From the NCBI RefSeq assembly GCF_039522665.1, contig NZ_BAAADV010000001.1, positions 620,001 through 684,000 on the forward strand: a stretch of 64,000 bases of DNA. The letters run 5' to 3'. Source of the DNA: Natronoarchaeum mannanilyticum. GTDB lineage: Archaea > Halobacteriota > Halobacteria > Halobacteriales > Natronoarchaeaceae. The notes beneath the pieces were generated by a model that had not been told where the DNA came from, ran no database searches, and saw only the letters and a program-made list of their open reading frames with translations. A program made the translations under genes and the position numbers. Shown here piece by piece: positions 26,419 through 34,325 of the stretch (the first letter of the stretch is position 1; every line of letters starts with the position of its first letter).

Positions 26419-26440
26419 GGTTCGAACCCGCCCGAACCCA
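26419..26440 (+). repeat. Exact copy of the tRNA-Val 3' end
   Basis: These 22 bases are identical to 26287-26308, covering the T-loop, the 3' half of the T stem, the acceptor 3' strand and the discriminator base. This is what an attachment-site repeat left by tRNA-targeted integration looks like. No integrase or cargo is present, so it would be a scar or a very small element. Confidence 0.8.
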
Positions 26441-26634
26441 TCATTTTGCGACGGTCACGCGAACGGAGTGAGCGTGACATCGTGACGAACGGAGTGAGTC
26501 ACGGCAAACGGACGTGAGAAATCAAATCTCTGACTCGAGGTACGGGGCGAATCAGGCCTCACGTCGTCCGGGCCACCGACCCGACGCCTGCCGCGTACAC
26601 AACAACTTTGCCGCGCCGGACGCCGAGTTCGAGC
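26441..26634. other. Intergenic region with further GAACGGAGTGAG hairpins
   Basis: After the tRNA copy come two hairpins: GTCACGC/GCGTGAC with loop GAACGGAGTGA (about 26454-26481) and CGTGAC/GTCACG with loop GAACGGAGTGA (about 26479-26503). A TTTTGCGACGG block at 26444-26454 resembles TTTTGCGAGG in the proS and thiolase inserts. The remainder up to the PHP gene has no feature I can support. Confidence 0.5.
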
Positions 26635-27432
26635 ATGACCTACGCGGATCTCCACGTCCACACGACCGCGTCGGACGGCGAGTTGACGCCCGAGCGGCTG
26701 CCCGAGGCCGCGCGCGACGCCGGCGTCGAGGTCGTCGCGGTGACCGACCACGACCGGCTCCACCCCGATCTCGACCGGCCCGTGACGACGCGCGACAGCG
26801 TCACCGTGATCCGCGGGATCGAGCTGCGCGTCGAGGCGGCGGGCGGGCAGCGCGTCGACCTGCTGGGGTACGGCGCGCGAGCGACCGCGGGGCTCGACGC
26901 CGAGATCGAGCGGCTGCAGCGCGACCGCGTCGAGCGGGCCCGGGCGATCGTCGAGTCGGTCGAAGACCGGACCGGCGTCGACCTCGACGTCGAGATCCAC
27001 GAGGGCGTCGGGCGGCCCCACATCGCGCGGGCGATCGCCGCCGAGTCCGATCTTCCCCACAACTACCAGGACGCCTTCGACGAGCTGATCGGGAACGACT
27101 GTCCGTGTTACGTCGCTCGCTCGATCCCGTCGTTCGAGCGGGGCCGCCGGCTGCTCGACGACGCCTGCGGGCTCGTCGGGCTGGCCCACCCGCTGCGGTA
27201 CGGCGATCCCGCGGCGGCGCTCGAGCTGACGAGCGAGCTCGACGCCGTCGAGCGGTACTACCCCTACGGCCGGTCCGTCGATCGCGCGCCGGTCGAGCGG
27301 GCGATCCGCGAGCACGACCTGCTCGCGACGGGCGGCAGCGACGCCCACGACGAGCAGTTGGGGCTGGCGGGCCTCTCGGCGTCGGAGTACCGGCCGATCG
27401 CGGAGGCCGTCGAGGACGCCGGGGAGACGTGA
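26635..27432 (+). CDS. PHP-domain phosphoesterase
   Basis: The 265-residue protein begins MTYADLHVHTTASDGELTPE with the first PHP metal motif (H7, H9). It continues with VVAVTDHDRL, GIELRVEA, a C-terminal GLAHPLRYG and LLATGGSDAHDE. All four PHP motifs are present, so it should be an active metal-dependent phosphoesterase, similar to cyclic-phosphate or nucleotide phosphatases of the YciV/RNase AM type. The true substrate is unknown. The ATG at 26635 puts the DLHVH motif in its normal position near the N-terminus. Confidence 0.88.
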   Translation: MTYADLHVHTTASDGELTPERLPEAARDAGVEVVAVTDHDRLHPDLDRPVTTRDSVTVIRGIELRVEAAGGQRVDLLGYGARATAGLDAEIERLQRDRVERARAIVESVEDRTGVDLDVEIHEGVGRPHIARAIAAESDLPHNYQDAFDELIGNDCPCYVARSIPSFERGRRLLDDACGLVGLAHPLRYGDPAAALELTSELDAVERYYPYGRSVDRAPVERAIREHDLLATGGSDAHDEQLGLAGLSASEYRPIAEAVEDAGET

Positions 27433-27518
27433 TCGCGCCGTTGTGAGGCACTCTGCGATCGTGCGCGGACCGCGTCCGAAGCCGTAGCGTTCAAACTGCT
27501 CGGGCCGCTAGAGGAGGT

Positions 27519-27683
27519 ATGCAGTGTCATTACTGCGACGACGACGCCACCGTCGCCGCCGAATCCGACGGTATCAAAGTGGGCCTCTGCGAGATGCACT
27601 TTCAGGAGCGCCTCGAGGAGCTCGCGGAATCCGACGCCTTCGACGACCTTCGAGAGCAGATCGACGTCGATCACCGGGAGTGA
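27519..27683 (+). CDS. DUF6757-like small zinc protein, 54 aa
   Basis: The start is MQCHYCDDDATVAAESDGIK and the end QIDVDHRE. Cys3/Cys6 and Cys24/His27 (CHYC, CEMH) form a likely zinc site. I recall the family as DUF6757. A purine-rich GAGGAGG immediately before the ATG could act as a ribosome-binding site, which is unusual for a leaderless-prone genome. The function is unknown. It lies between the PHP gene and the PAP2-like gene, on the same strand. Confidence 0.8.
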   Translation: MQCHYCDDDATVAAESDGIKVGLCEMHFQERLEELAESDAFDDLREQIDVDHRE

Positions 27684-27850
27684 CCGGCCGGCGTGGCTCG
27701 TCGTTCGCGGCACCCGTCCTCGCGTCGTCCGTCGTCGGTCCCGACTTGATTCTCTGCAGATCGCCGGCAGTGGCGGCTACTGACGACGTTGATAGCGTTT
27801 GACAAAATGTATAGATTCTTTACGATCGAGACAGTAGATGTACGCATCTG

Positions 27851-28705
27851 ATGAATCTGCTGGAGATTCTGGTCATCGTCGCGCTGGTGTCCGGAACGGC
27901 CACCGGCGCCCTCCTGTGGACCTGCGTGGGTCGCACGCGTCTCGCGGAGACGCTGCGATCCGCCGCCGAGCGGCGGCGACGCTTTCGCGAGGTGCTTCCC
28001 TATCTCGCCGCCCTCGTCGCCGTGCTGTTGATCAACAAGGGACTGCTGCAGTACAGCCGCCAGACATCGTTCTACCTCGGAATCAAGCTCACCGGAACGA
28101 TCATCGAGATCGAAGGTGCGTTCGTATCGTGGGTACAGCAGCTGTTCCCGGCGGGTGCAGTGCTTTACTTCTCGGCCATCTACGTGTTCGGCTACGTCGT
28201 GTTGCTGATCTTTCCGATCCTCGCGTACTTCTTCACCGATCGTCTGCGGTACCTGAAAGTGCTGCTGACCGCGTACGCGATCAACTACGGCGCCGGCGTC
28301 GTGTGTTACACGGTCTTCGTCGCCTACGGGCCCCGGAACTCGATCCCCCAGGACGCCGCCCCGCTGATGTACGATCAGTTTCCGGCGGTGATGACGCTGA
28401 CGTCGATGATCAACTACAGCTCGAACGTGTTCCCGTCGCTGCACACCTCGATGGCGCTGACGGCGATGATACTCGCGATGATGAGCCGCGAGGAGTTCCC
28501 CAACTGGACGCCGATCGCGTCGGTGCTGGCAGTCAGCGTGATGATCGCGACGATGTATCTGGGCATCCACTGGCTCACCGACGTGATCGCGGGCATCGTG
28601 CTCGGCGCGGGCGCCGTGTACGCCGCCGATCGCATCGTCGATCGCACCGAAAAGATCCTCGTCCGGCGTCGCAAGCAGTCCCAGTCGCCCAACTGGTCCG
28701 ACTGA
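27851..28705 (+). CDS. PAP2-superfamily membrane phosphatase (AUR1-like)
   Basis: The 284-residue polytopic membrane protein has about six helices. PAP2 signature pieces are visible: YGPRNS before helix 4, NVFPSLHTSMALT (variant of the PSGH motif) and YLGIHWLTDVIAG near the end (HxxxD). Such enzymes remove phosphate or transfer head groups on lipid phosphates outside the membrane. The arrangement looks closer to inositolphosphotransferase (AUR1-like) members than to simple PAP2. An AT-rich promoter (CAAAATGTATAGATTCTTTA) lies at 27803-27822. Confidence 0.85.
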   Translation: MNLLEILVIVALVSGTATGALLWTCVGRTRLAETLRSAAERRRRFREVLPYLAALVAVLLINKGLLQYSRQTSFYLGIKLTGTIIEIEGAFVSWVQQLFPAGAVLYFSAIYVFGYVVLLIFPILAYFFTDRLRYLKVLLTAYAINYGAGVVCYTVFVAYGPRNSIPQDAAPLMYDQFPAVMTLTSMINYSSNVFPSLHTSMALTAMILAMMSREEFPNWTPIASVLAVSVMIATMYLGIHWLTDVIAGIVLGAGAVYAADRIVDRTEKILVRRRKQSQSPNWSD

Positions 28706-28708
28706 GCG

Positions 28709-30172
28709 CTAGAACCACCGGACGAGCGGCGCGAACACGACGGCGACCCACAGCAGGGCGCCGAGTCGCAACGACTGGCCTTTTTCGGCGGCGCCCGCGG
28801 CGAGCAGCCCGACCGCCAGCACGACCCCGAGCCGGTGGACCAGCGTCTCGACGGGCAGCACGGCGACGCCCAGCAGCGCGTAGTCGACCGTGATCCCGAG
28901 CGCGACGCCGGTCGAGGCGACCACGAAGCACCGGAACTCGTCGAGCCCGCGGGCGGGCAGGTACGCGACCAGCGGGACGCCGACCGGCACGAGCGGGTAG
29001 CACAGCGCGACGACGAGCTTCGGCGAGCCGGGGAGTACCTGTTCGAGGTAGATACCGGTGGTGCGGACGAACAACAGAACGGACAGCGTCGCACCGAACA
29101 GCACGAGGTAGCGGAGATCGACGTCAGCAGCGACGGCGACGAGCCGCTCGCGCGAGCGAGACAGGGTCCGCGAGATCCGATCCGGCGACACCGGCGCGCT
29201 CGCCGTCAGCGCCCCGACGAGGCCGGCCGCGAGTGCCGCGAGCGCGAGGATCCCACCAACTTGCGGGACGCCGACGCCCGGTAGCGCGGCGAGCGGAACG
29301 CCGACGAGCAGCTGCGCGGTGGCCGGAACGGCAGCAGTCGCGAGCGCGCCGTCGGCCGTCGAGTTCTCCGAGGCGTCCGCCTCGCCCTCGGTCGCGTTCG
29401 GAAGCCGAACCGCGCCGCCGCGCAGTTCGATCTCGGTCACCCAGCCGTCGGTGTCCAGCGGGTCGGACGTGGCGTAGTACTCACGGGAGACCGAGTCGAC
29501 GAACGGCTGGCCCATGAAGTCGGCCTCGACGTACTGCTGGGCGCGCTCGTTGCTGTCGACGCTGTGGCGCAGCCCGAACCAGTCCCAGTGCTCCTGGTGG
29601 GCCTGCATCGCCACCCAGCGCTCCTCGTCGTCGATCGGCTCGTACAGCCTGACGTGGTACCGCGATCCCAGGTAGTCGCCGTCGTGGAACTGGCCCGACT
29701 CGGCCATCCAGTAGCCCGCGGGCGTCCCGTCCTCGCGGGCGACGTTGGCGACGTACGTGTAGCGAGTCGCGCCGCGGGCGCTCTCCCAGGCGACCGCCGT
29801 CCCGTTGGGCCCGGGCGGCGCGGCGTCCGGATCGAGGTCGGACTGGTCGCTGGCGGTCTCGTTCCAGTCGGCGTCGGTCCGGGCGACCAGCGCGTGGCGG
29901 ACGTCGGCGGCGTCGCCGTAGACGACCACGTTGATCGACAGCGTCTTCGAGGGGAACGCCCGCGCCCGGCTGGTGTAGGGCCACAGCGCGGTGCCGTTGC
30001 TCGTCTCGACGAGCTGGACGTCCCGGTCGGGGTGGTACTGCGCGCCGGTCTCGTCGGTGAACGACACCGCGCCGGCGCCGGCCGCGACCGCCACCAGAAC
30101 GACCGCCGCCAGCGCGAGAACGACCAGCCGGTTCGTGTCCACCACGACGGCCGGTACGGCGACCGAGCGCAT
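28709..30172 (-). CDS. Large membrane protein with LssY-like extracellular domain
   Basis: The 487 residues begin with a hydrophobic anchor (about 15-36). An extracellular region of about 230 residues follows, with SINVVVYGDAADVRHALVAR and a Trp/Tyr-rich stretch (DYLGSRYHVRLYEPI). The second half is six or seven helices (from about 285). The first domain resembles the LssY C-terminal domain in my memory, in which SINVVV-type starts are typical. The function is unknown. It converges on the PAP2-like gene (3-base gap) and is divergent from MoxR. Confidence 0.75.
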   Translation of the reverse strand: MRSVAVPAVVVDTNRLVVLALAAVVLVAVAAGAGAVSFTDETGAQYHPDRDVQLVETSNGTALWPYTSRARAFPSKTLSINVVVYGDAADVRHALVARTDADWNETASDQSDLDPDAAPPGPNGTAVAWESARGATRYTYVANVAREDGTPAGYWMAESGQFHDGDYLGSRYHVRLYEPIDDEERWVAMQAHQEHWDWFGLRHSVDSNERAQQYVEADFMGQPFVDSVSREYYATSDPLDTDGWVTEIELRGGAVRLPNATEGEADASENSTADGALATAAVPATAQLLVGVPLAALPGVGVPQVGGILALAALAAGLVGALTASAPVSPDRISRTLSRSRERLVAVAADVDLRYLVLFGATLSVLLFVRTTGIYLEQVLPGSPKLVVALCYPLVPVGVPLVAYLPARGLDEFRCFVVASTGVALGITVDYALLGVAVLPVETLVHRLGVVLAVGLLAAGAAEKGQSLRLGALLWVAVVFAPLVRWF

Positions 30173-30290
30173 AAGGGTGTTAACCGGTTGCTACTCGGCG
30201 GTTACCGGTCGGTTGCGGGTCGCGGTCGGATTCGTCAGAAGAGTTCGAAGGGACGCCGCCGCAGTCCATCGCTTCCGAAGATCGATGACG

Positions 30291-30300
30291 AAATTTATAC
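30291..30300 (+). promoter_or_regulatory. TATA-like box for the MoxR gene
   Basis: AAATTTATAC sits about 25 bases before the ATG at 30324, fixing a leaderless start for the MoxR gene and arguing against the longer frame that begins near 29991. Confidence 0.7.
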
Positions 30301-30323
30301 CGGTGGACGGCGAAGCCGCGGTC

Positions 30324-31286
30324 ATGTCAGTATCACGATCGGAAACGATCGCCGACCGGGTGATCGACGAGGTGCTGGGCGCCGTCGTCGCCGACCGCCG
30401 CCTGATGGAGACGATCATGACGGGCGTGCTCGCGCGGGGGCACGTCCTGCTGGAGGACGTCCCGGGCACCGGGAAGACGCTGACCGCCCGGAGCCTCGCG
30501 ACCGCGCTCGGCCTGGAGTTCAACCGGCTCCAGTTCACGCCGGATCTGCTGCCCGCGGACGTGACCGGCTCGTACGTGTACGACGAGAACTCCGGCAGCT
30601 TCGAGTTCAACGAGGGGCCGATCTTCGCGAACGTCGTGCTCGCCGACGAGATCAACCGCTCGCCGCCCAAGACCCAGGCCGCGCTGCTGGAAGCCATGGA
30701 GGAAGGTCAGGTCACCGTCGACGGAACGACCCACGAGCTTCCAGAGCCGTTCCTGGTGATCGCGACCCAGAACCCCGTCGAGCAGGAGGGGACCTTCGAG
30801 CTGCCGGAGGCCCAGCGCGACCGCTTCACGGTCAAGACGTCGATCGGCTACCCCGACGCGGCCGGCGAGCGGGAGCTGATCGACCGGCGCGCCGATCGCA
30901 CGGCGCAGGCGCCGACGGTCGATTCGGTGATCGACGCGGAGGCCGTTCGCGCGCTGCGGCAGATCCCCGAGCAGGTCACCGTCGAGGACGAACTGCGGGA
31001 CTACGTCGTCGCGGTCTGTCGGGAGACCCGAGCCGATCGTCGCGTCGACGTCGGCGTCTCGCCGCGGGGCGTCCAGCGGCTGTTCGAGGCCGCCCGCGCC
31101 CGCGCCGCGATCGAGGGCCGCGAGTACGTCGTCCCCGACGACGTGCTGGCCGTCGCCGAGCCCGTGCTGGCCCACCGGCTCGTGCTGACGGCCGAGACGT
31201 CGGTGAGAGACACCTCGAGAAGAGACGTCGTCCGCGACGTGATCGATCGGGTGGAAGTGCCGGCGATGACGCCGCCGGAAAGCTAA
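30324..31286 (+). CDS. MoxR-family AAA+ ATPase
   Basis: The 320-residue ATPase has Walker A EDVPGTGKT (44-52), Walker B VVLADEINRSPPKTQ, sensor 1 LVIATQNPVEQEGT and the C-terminal lid (GVSPRGVQRLFEAARARA). MoxR ATPases act as chaperones that insert metal or remodel vWA proteins, usually with a DUF58 partner. A DUF58 gene is nearby, but on the opposite strand and in a convergent operon. The start is fixed by the TATA box. The stop lies 16 bases from the end of that operon. Confidence 0.94.
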   Translation: MSVSRSETIADRVIDEVLGAVVADRRLMETIMTGVLARGHVLLEDVPGTGKTLTARSLATALGLEFNRLQFTPDLLPADVTGSYVYDENSGSFEFNEGPIFANVVLADEINRSPPKTQAALLEAMEEGQVTVDGTTHELPEPFLVIATQNPVEQEGTFELPEAQRDRFTVKTSIGYPDAAGERELIDRRADRTAQAPTVDSVIDAEAVRALRQIPEQVTVEDELRDYVVAVCRETRADRRVDVGVSPRGVQRLFEAARARAAIEGREYVVPDDVLAVAEPVLAHRLVLTAETSVRDTSRRDVVRDVIDRVEVPAMTPPES

Positions 31287-31302
31287 GTTCGACGAACGCC
31301 CG

Positions 31303-32796
31303 TCAGGCCGGCGACGACGCCCGCTTACGAGCGTACAGCGCCAGCGCGACGACCAGCGCGGCGCCGACCCCGACCGCGAGCACGACCGGGCCGGCGACGA
31401 CCTGTTCGACCAGCGGTCCTATTCGGCGGATTCCGGCCGCCAGCGCGACCGCGACGACGGTCGCGAGCGCGCCGACCGCGACGCTGCCGCCGGGCCTGAC
31501 CAGCGCCGAGCGCTCGACGACGGCGTCGGCGCCGAGTTCGACGCCCATCGTCGCGCCCGTCCGGCCGACGTCCCAGACGATCGCCGCGGCGCCGATGCCG
31601 ACCAGCGGCGCGACGACGCCGCTCCCGCGCAGCGCGGCGACGACCGACGCCGCGAGCAGCCCGCCCGCGCAGACGTACGGACCGAGCGCCGTCCGGCGAT
31701 CGGACACGTCGGCGATCCCGCGGAGGCCGAACAGCACGACGGCGGTTCCGACCAGTGCGGCGGCGAGCCCGCCCCAGATCGGTGACCAGTCGCCCAGCGC
31801 CGCGGGGTGGACGACCGCGTTCCCGCCCGGGATCCGAACGAGCGCTGCCGTCGCGCCCGCGACGAGGCCGATCAGCGCGATCGTCCCGACGCCGCTCGTA
31901 AGCACCAGCACGCGAGTCGTGTCGGGGCCCTCCTCGTCCCACGCCCACGCGGCGCCGGCCCGGGCGGCGAACGCCAAGACGGCCACCGTCGCGACGGCGA
32001 CCGGGACGAGTCGGAGAGTCGGGCTGCCGGTCGCGACCGCCAGCGCGCGCCACAGCGGCGTCGCGACCTCGGACAGGAGCCGATAACCGCCCAGAACTCC
32101 GACGATCGCGGCGACGCCCGCGGCGCCGAGCAGCCGGCGACCGAGCCGCTTGGCGCGGCCCGCTCGTCGCCGGAGCTGCCGGTTGATCGGCCGCCGCTCG
32201 TCCGGCGCCGAGGGCGTCGCCCCGAGGACGGCGCCGACGATCAGCGCGGCCGTCCCGTATAGCGCCAGCACCGTGCCGACCGCGGGCGCACCGACGTTCC
32301 ACTCCAGCAGCGCCACGAGCCCGGCGGCCGCGAGGATCGACCCGCCGAAGACCGGGATCAGCACGCCCAGGGCGAGAAGCGCCGCGAACGCCCCGACCCC
32401 GCCGCCGGTGAGCGCGTGCGACGACAGGCTCCCGCGGCCGACGCCGAGCCCGCCCAGCGCGGCAACCCACAGTAAGGCCGCCAGCGACACCGAGACGTCC
32501 GCGGCGCCCGGCGCCTGCCCGGCGACGAACACCAGCGTCCCGACCGCCATCGACGCGGTCACCAGCGCGACGCCGCGAGCGATCTCCCGCGTCGGCGTCC
32601 GGGCGTCCTCGAACCGGGCGAGGCCCAGCGCCAGCAGCCCGCCGCTCATCGCTCCCAGCGCCGGCGCCGCGGACGTGGCCGTCAGCGAGAGCGCCGCGAC
32701 GCCGACGATCGCGGTCGCGGTCGTCACGAGCGCGACGGTTCGTGGGACTTCGGACGGACCGGCGTCGACGCTCACAGCGTCGGCGTCGTCGCTCAC
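31303..32796 (-). CDS. Polytopic membrane protein, last gene of the DUF58 operon
   Basis: The 497-residue protein has about 12 hydrophobic helices (Ala/Gly/Val/Leu-rich, for example VALVTTATAIVGVAALSLT), with a cytoplasmic Arg-rich loop near 205-225 (INRQLRRRAGRAKRLGRR). No catalytic motif is visible. It may be the membrane component of the MoxR/DUF58 system. The start overlaps the end of the DUF58 gene by four bases (ATGA), so it is the distal gene of the overlapping operon 37272-38450 to here. Confidence 0.8.
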   Translation of the reverse strand: MSDDADAVSVDAGPSEVPRTVALVTTATAIVGVAALSLTATSAAPALGAMSGGLLALGLARFEDARTPTREIARGVALVTASMAVGTLVFVAGQAPGAADVSVSLAALLWVAALGGLGVGRGSLSSHALTGGGVGAFAALLALGVLIPVFGGSILAAAGLVALLEWNVGAPAVGTVLALYGTAALIVGAVLGATPSAPDERRPINRQLRRRAGRAKRLGRRLLGAAGVAAIVGVLGGYRLLSEVATPLWRALAVATGSPTLRLVPVAVATVAVLAFAARAGAAWAWDEEGPDTTRVLVLTSGVGTIALIGLVAGATAALVRIPGGNAVVHPAALGDWSPIWGGLAAALVGTAVVLFGLRGIADVSDRRTALGPYVCAGGLLAASVVAALRGSGVVAPLVGIGAAAIVWDVGRTGATMGVELGADAVVERSALVRPGGSVAVGALATVVAVALAAGIRRIGPLVEQVVAGPVVLAVGVGAALVVALALYARKRASSPA

Positions 32797-34325
32797 AGGC
32801 CGTCACCTCCGGCTATCGCGGCCCCGAGCGAGGCGCCCAGCGGCCGGTCGCGATCCCAGTCGACGACATCGATCCGCTCGCTCCGGAGCGAGCGGAGCCG
32901 GTCGGCGCGCTGGATACGCCGGACGCCGAGCATCGAATCGTCGCCGTCGGTGACGTCCGGACTGACGAGCGTCACGTCGTACCCCCGGCGAGCGAGCCCG
33001 CGACAGAGGTTCGCCGGGAAATCGTCGAGCGCCGGCGAGAACACCAGCACCGTCGCGCCGTCGGGCAGCCGATCGAACGCCGCCTCGCCCACCTCGGCCG
33101 GTCGAACCGACCAGGCGTCGCTGTAGATCGACGACCGAACCGGACCGGTCGATTCGCCGGTTCGAAGCTCCTCCAGGCGACCGCGAGCGCGCTGGAGCGT
33201 CTCGGTGTCCGTGCCGGGCCCGATCGGCGCCTCCGCCTCGTCGGTCGCCGCCAGAAGGCAGATCGGCGAGGCGGCGTCCGCGAGGCGCTCGAGCGCCCGT
33301 TCGGCGGCATAAGCGGCCGTCGCCGCGGCCGTCGCGCCCCCAGACTCGGGCGCGAGATACGTCTCCGGACGCGCGTCGACGACCAGACCGACCGTGGCGG
33401 CCCGCTCGGCCCGGTACTCGACGGTCGTCAGGTCGCCCGATCGCGCGTAGCGCCGCCAGTCGATCGACCGGATCGGATCGCCGCGCTGGTACTCCCGGAT
33501 GGCGCGAAACTCGACGCCGCTGCCTCCCTCGTCGGCGGTCACGCGACCCGTCCGGTGGGAGGTCCGGCCGTCGAGGGGGACGTCCTCGACGGGGAGTTCG
33601 CAGACGATCTCCTCGGTGCCCGACGCGTCGATCTCGCCGGTTTCGACGACGGTGCCGACGAGATTGCGGGCCCGGAGCGTCGGCGCCTCGAAGCGGTGAG
33701 TTCCCCGTTTCGCCGCGAGTTCGTACTCGACGGTCGCGCGCTCGCCCGGCCCGAGCGCGACGCAGGCGCGGGGCGAGCCCTCGACGACCGCGAGCTCCTC
33801 GGGGACGCCGTCGACGACGCGCAGATCGGAGATCGGGTCCTCACCGACGTTCTCGACCGTCAGCTCGATCGACACCCGCTCGCCGGCCTCGGTGACGACC
33901 CGTGGGCACTCCCGGGCGACGGCGACATCGACCTCGCCCATCCCGGTGACGGCGGCGTACGCGAGGTACCACAGCGGGATCGTCGCGCCGACGACCAGCA
34001 CGGGCGTCCGGGTCGCGATGCCGATCGCCGCGAGCCCCAGCCCGATCCAGACGGCCCCGGAGAGTCGCGGAACGTGCTCGACCGTCGAATCGAAGGCGGA
34101 GCGGGTCGCGCGGGCGGAGCGCGGGTCGGATCGGTCGTCCAGCGGCTCGTAGCGATCGTTCGAGGGGCCAGTTCGATCGGACCGAGACGTGGTCCGATCA
34201 GCCGGCCCGGACGCCGTCGCGTCGGTCCGCGATCCGGGTTCTCGACGGCCCGATCGGTCGCTCCGATCCTGCGTGGACGGTTCTTCCTCGATCGACGCCG
34301 TCGTCGCGGTGTCTGATCCTGTCAT
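32793..34325 (-). CDS. DUF58 domain protein (vWA-like)
   Basis: The 510 residues have a Ser/Thr/Arg-rich disordered N-terminus (about 1-75) and two hydrophobic helices (about 88-130). A beta-rich extracellular region comes next. The DUF58 core then begins near 275: YQRGDPIRSIDWRRYARSGD, TVEYRAERAATVGLVVDARP. DUF58 proteins have a von Willebrand-type fold and are known partners of MoxR ATPases. Overlaps with both neighbours (four bases each) tie it to the operon. The extracellular role, perhaps surface or cell-wall maturation, is inferred. Confidence 0.9.
   Translation of the reverse strand: MTGSDTATTASIEEEPSTQDRSDRSGRREPGSRTDATASGPADRTTSRSDRTGPSNDRYEPLDDRSDPRSARATRSAFDSTVEHVPRLSGAVWIGLGLAAIGIATRTPVLVVGATIPLWYLAYAAVTGMGEVDVAVARECPRVVTEAGERVSIELTVENVGEDPISDLRVVDGVPEELAVVEGSPRACVALGPGERATVEYELAAKRGTHRFEAPTLRARNLVGTVVETGEIDASGTEEIVCELPVEDVPLDGRTSHRTGRVTADEGGSGVEFRAIREYQRGDPIRSIDWRRYARSGDLTTVEYRAERAATVGLVVDARPETYLAPESGGATAAATAAYAAERALERLADAASPICLLAATDEAEAPIGPGTDTETLQRARGRLEELRTGESTGPVRSSIYSDAWSVRPAEVGEAAFDRLPDGATVLVFSPALDDFPANLCRGLARRGYDVTLVSPDVTDGDDSMLGVRRIQRADRLRSLRSERIDVVDWDRDRPLGASLGAAIAGGDGL

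Noticed and set aside
26235-26440. A full integrative element at tRNA-Val
   Set aside because: The two repeat copies are only 132 bases apart, with no integrase, replication or cargo gene between or near them. At most this is a scar or a very short element.
29564-32086. An 840-codon open frame across the MoxR region
   Set aside because: It overlaps the membrane gene, MoxR and the operon end on other frames. It is Arg/Pro/Ser-rich and lacks a promoter or domain.
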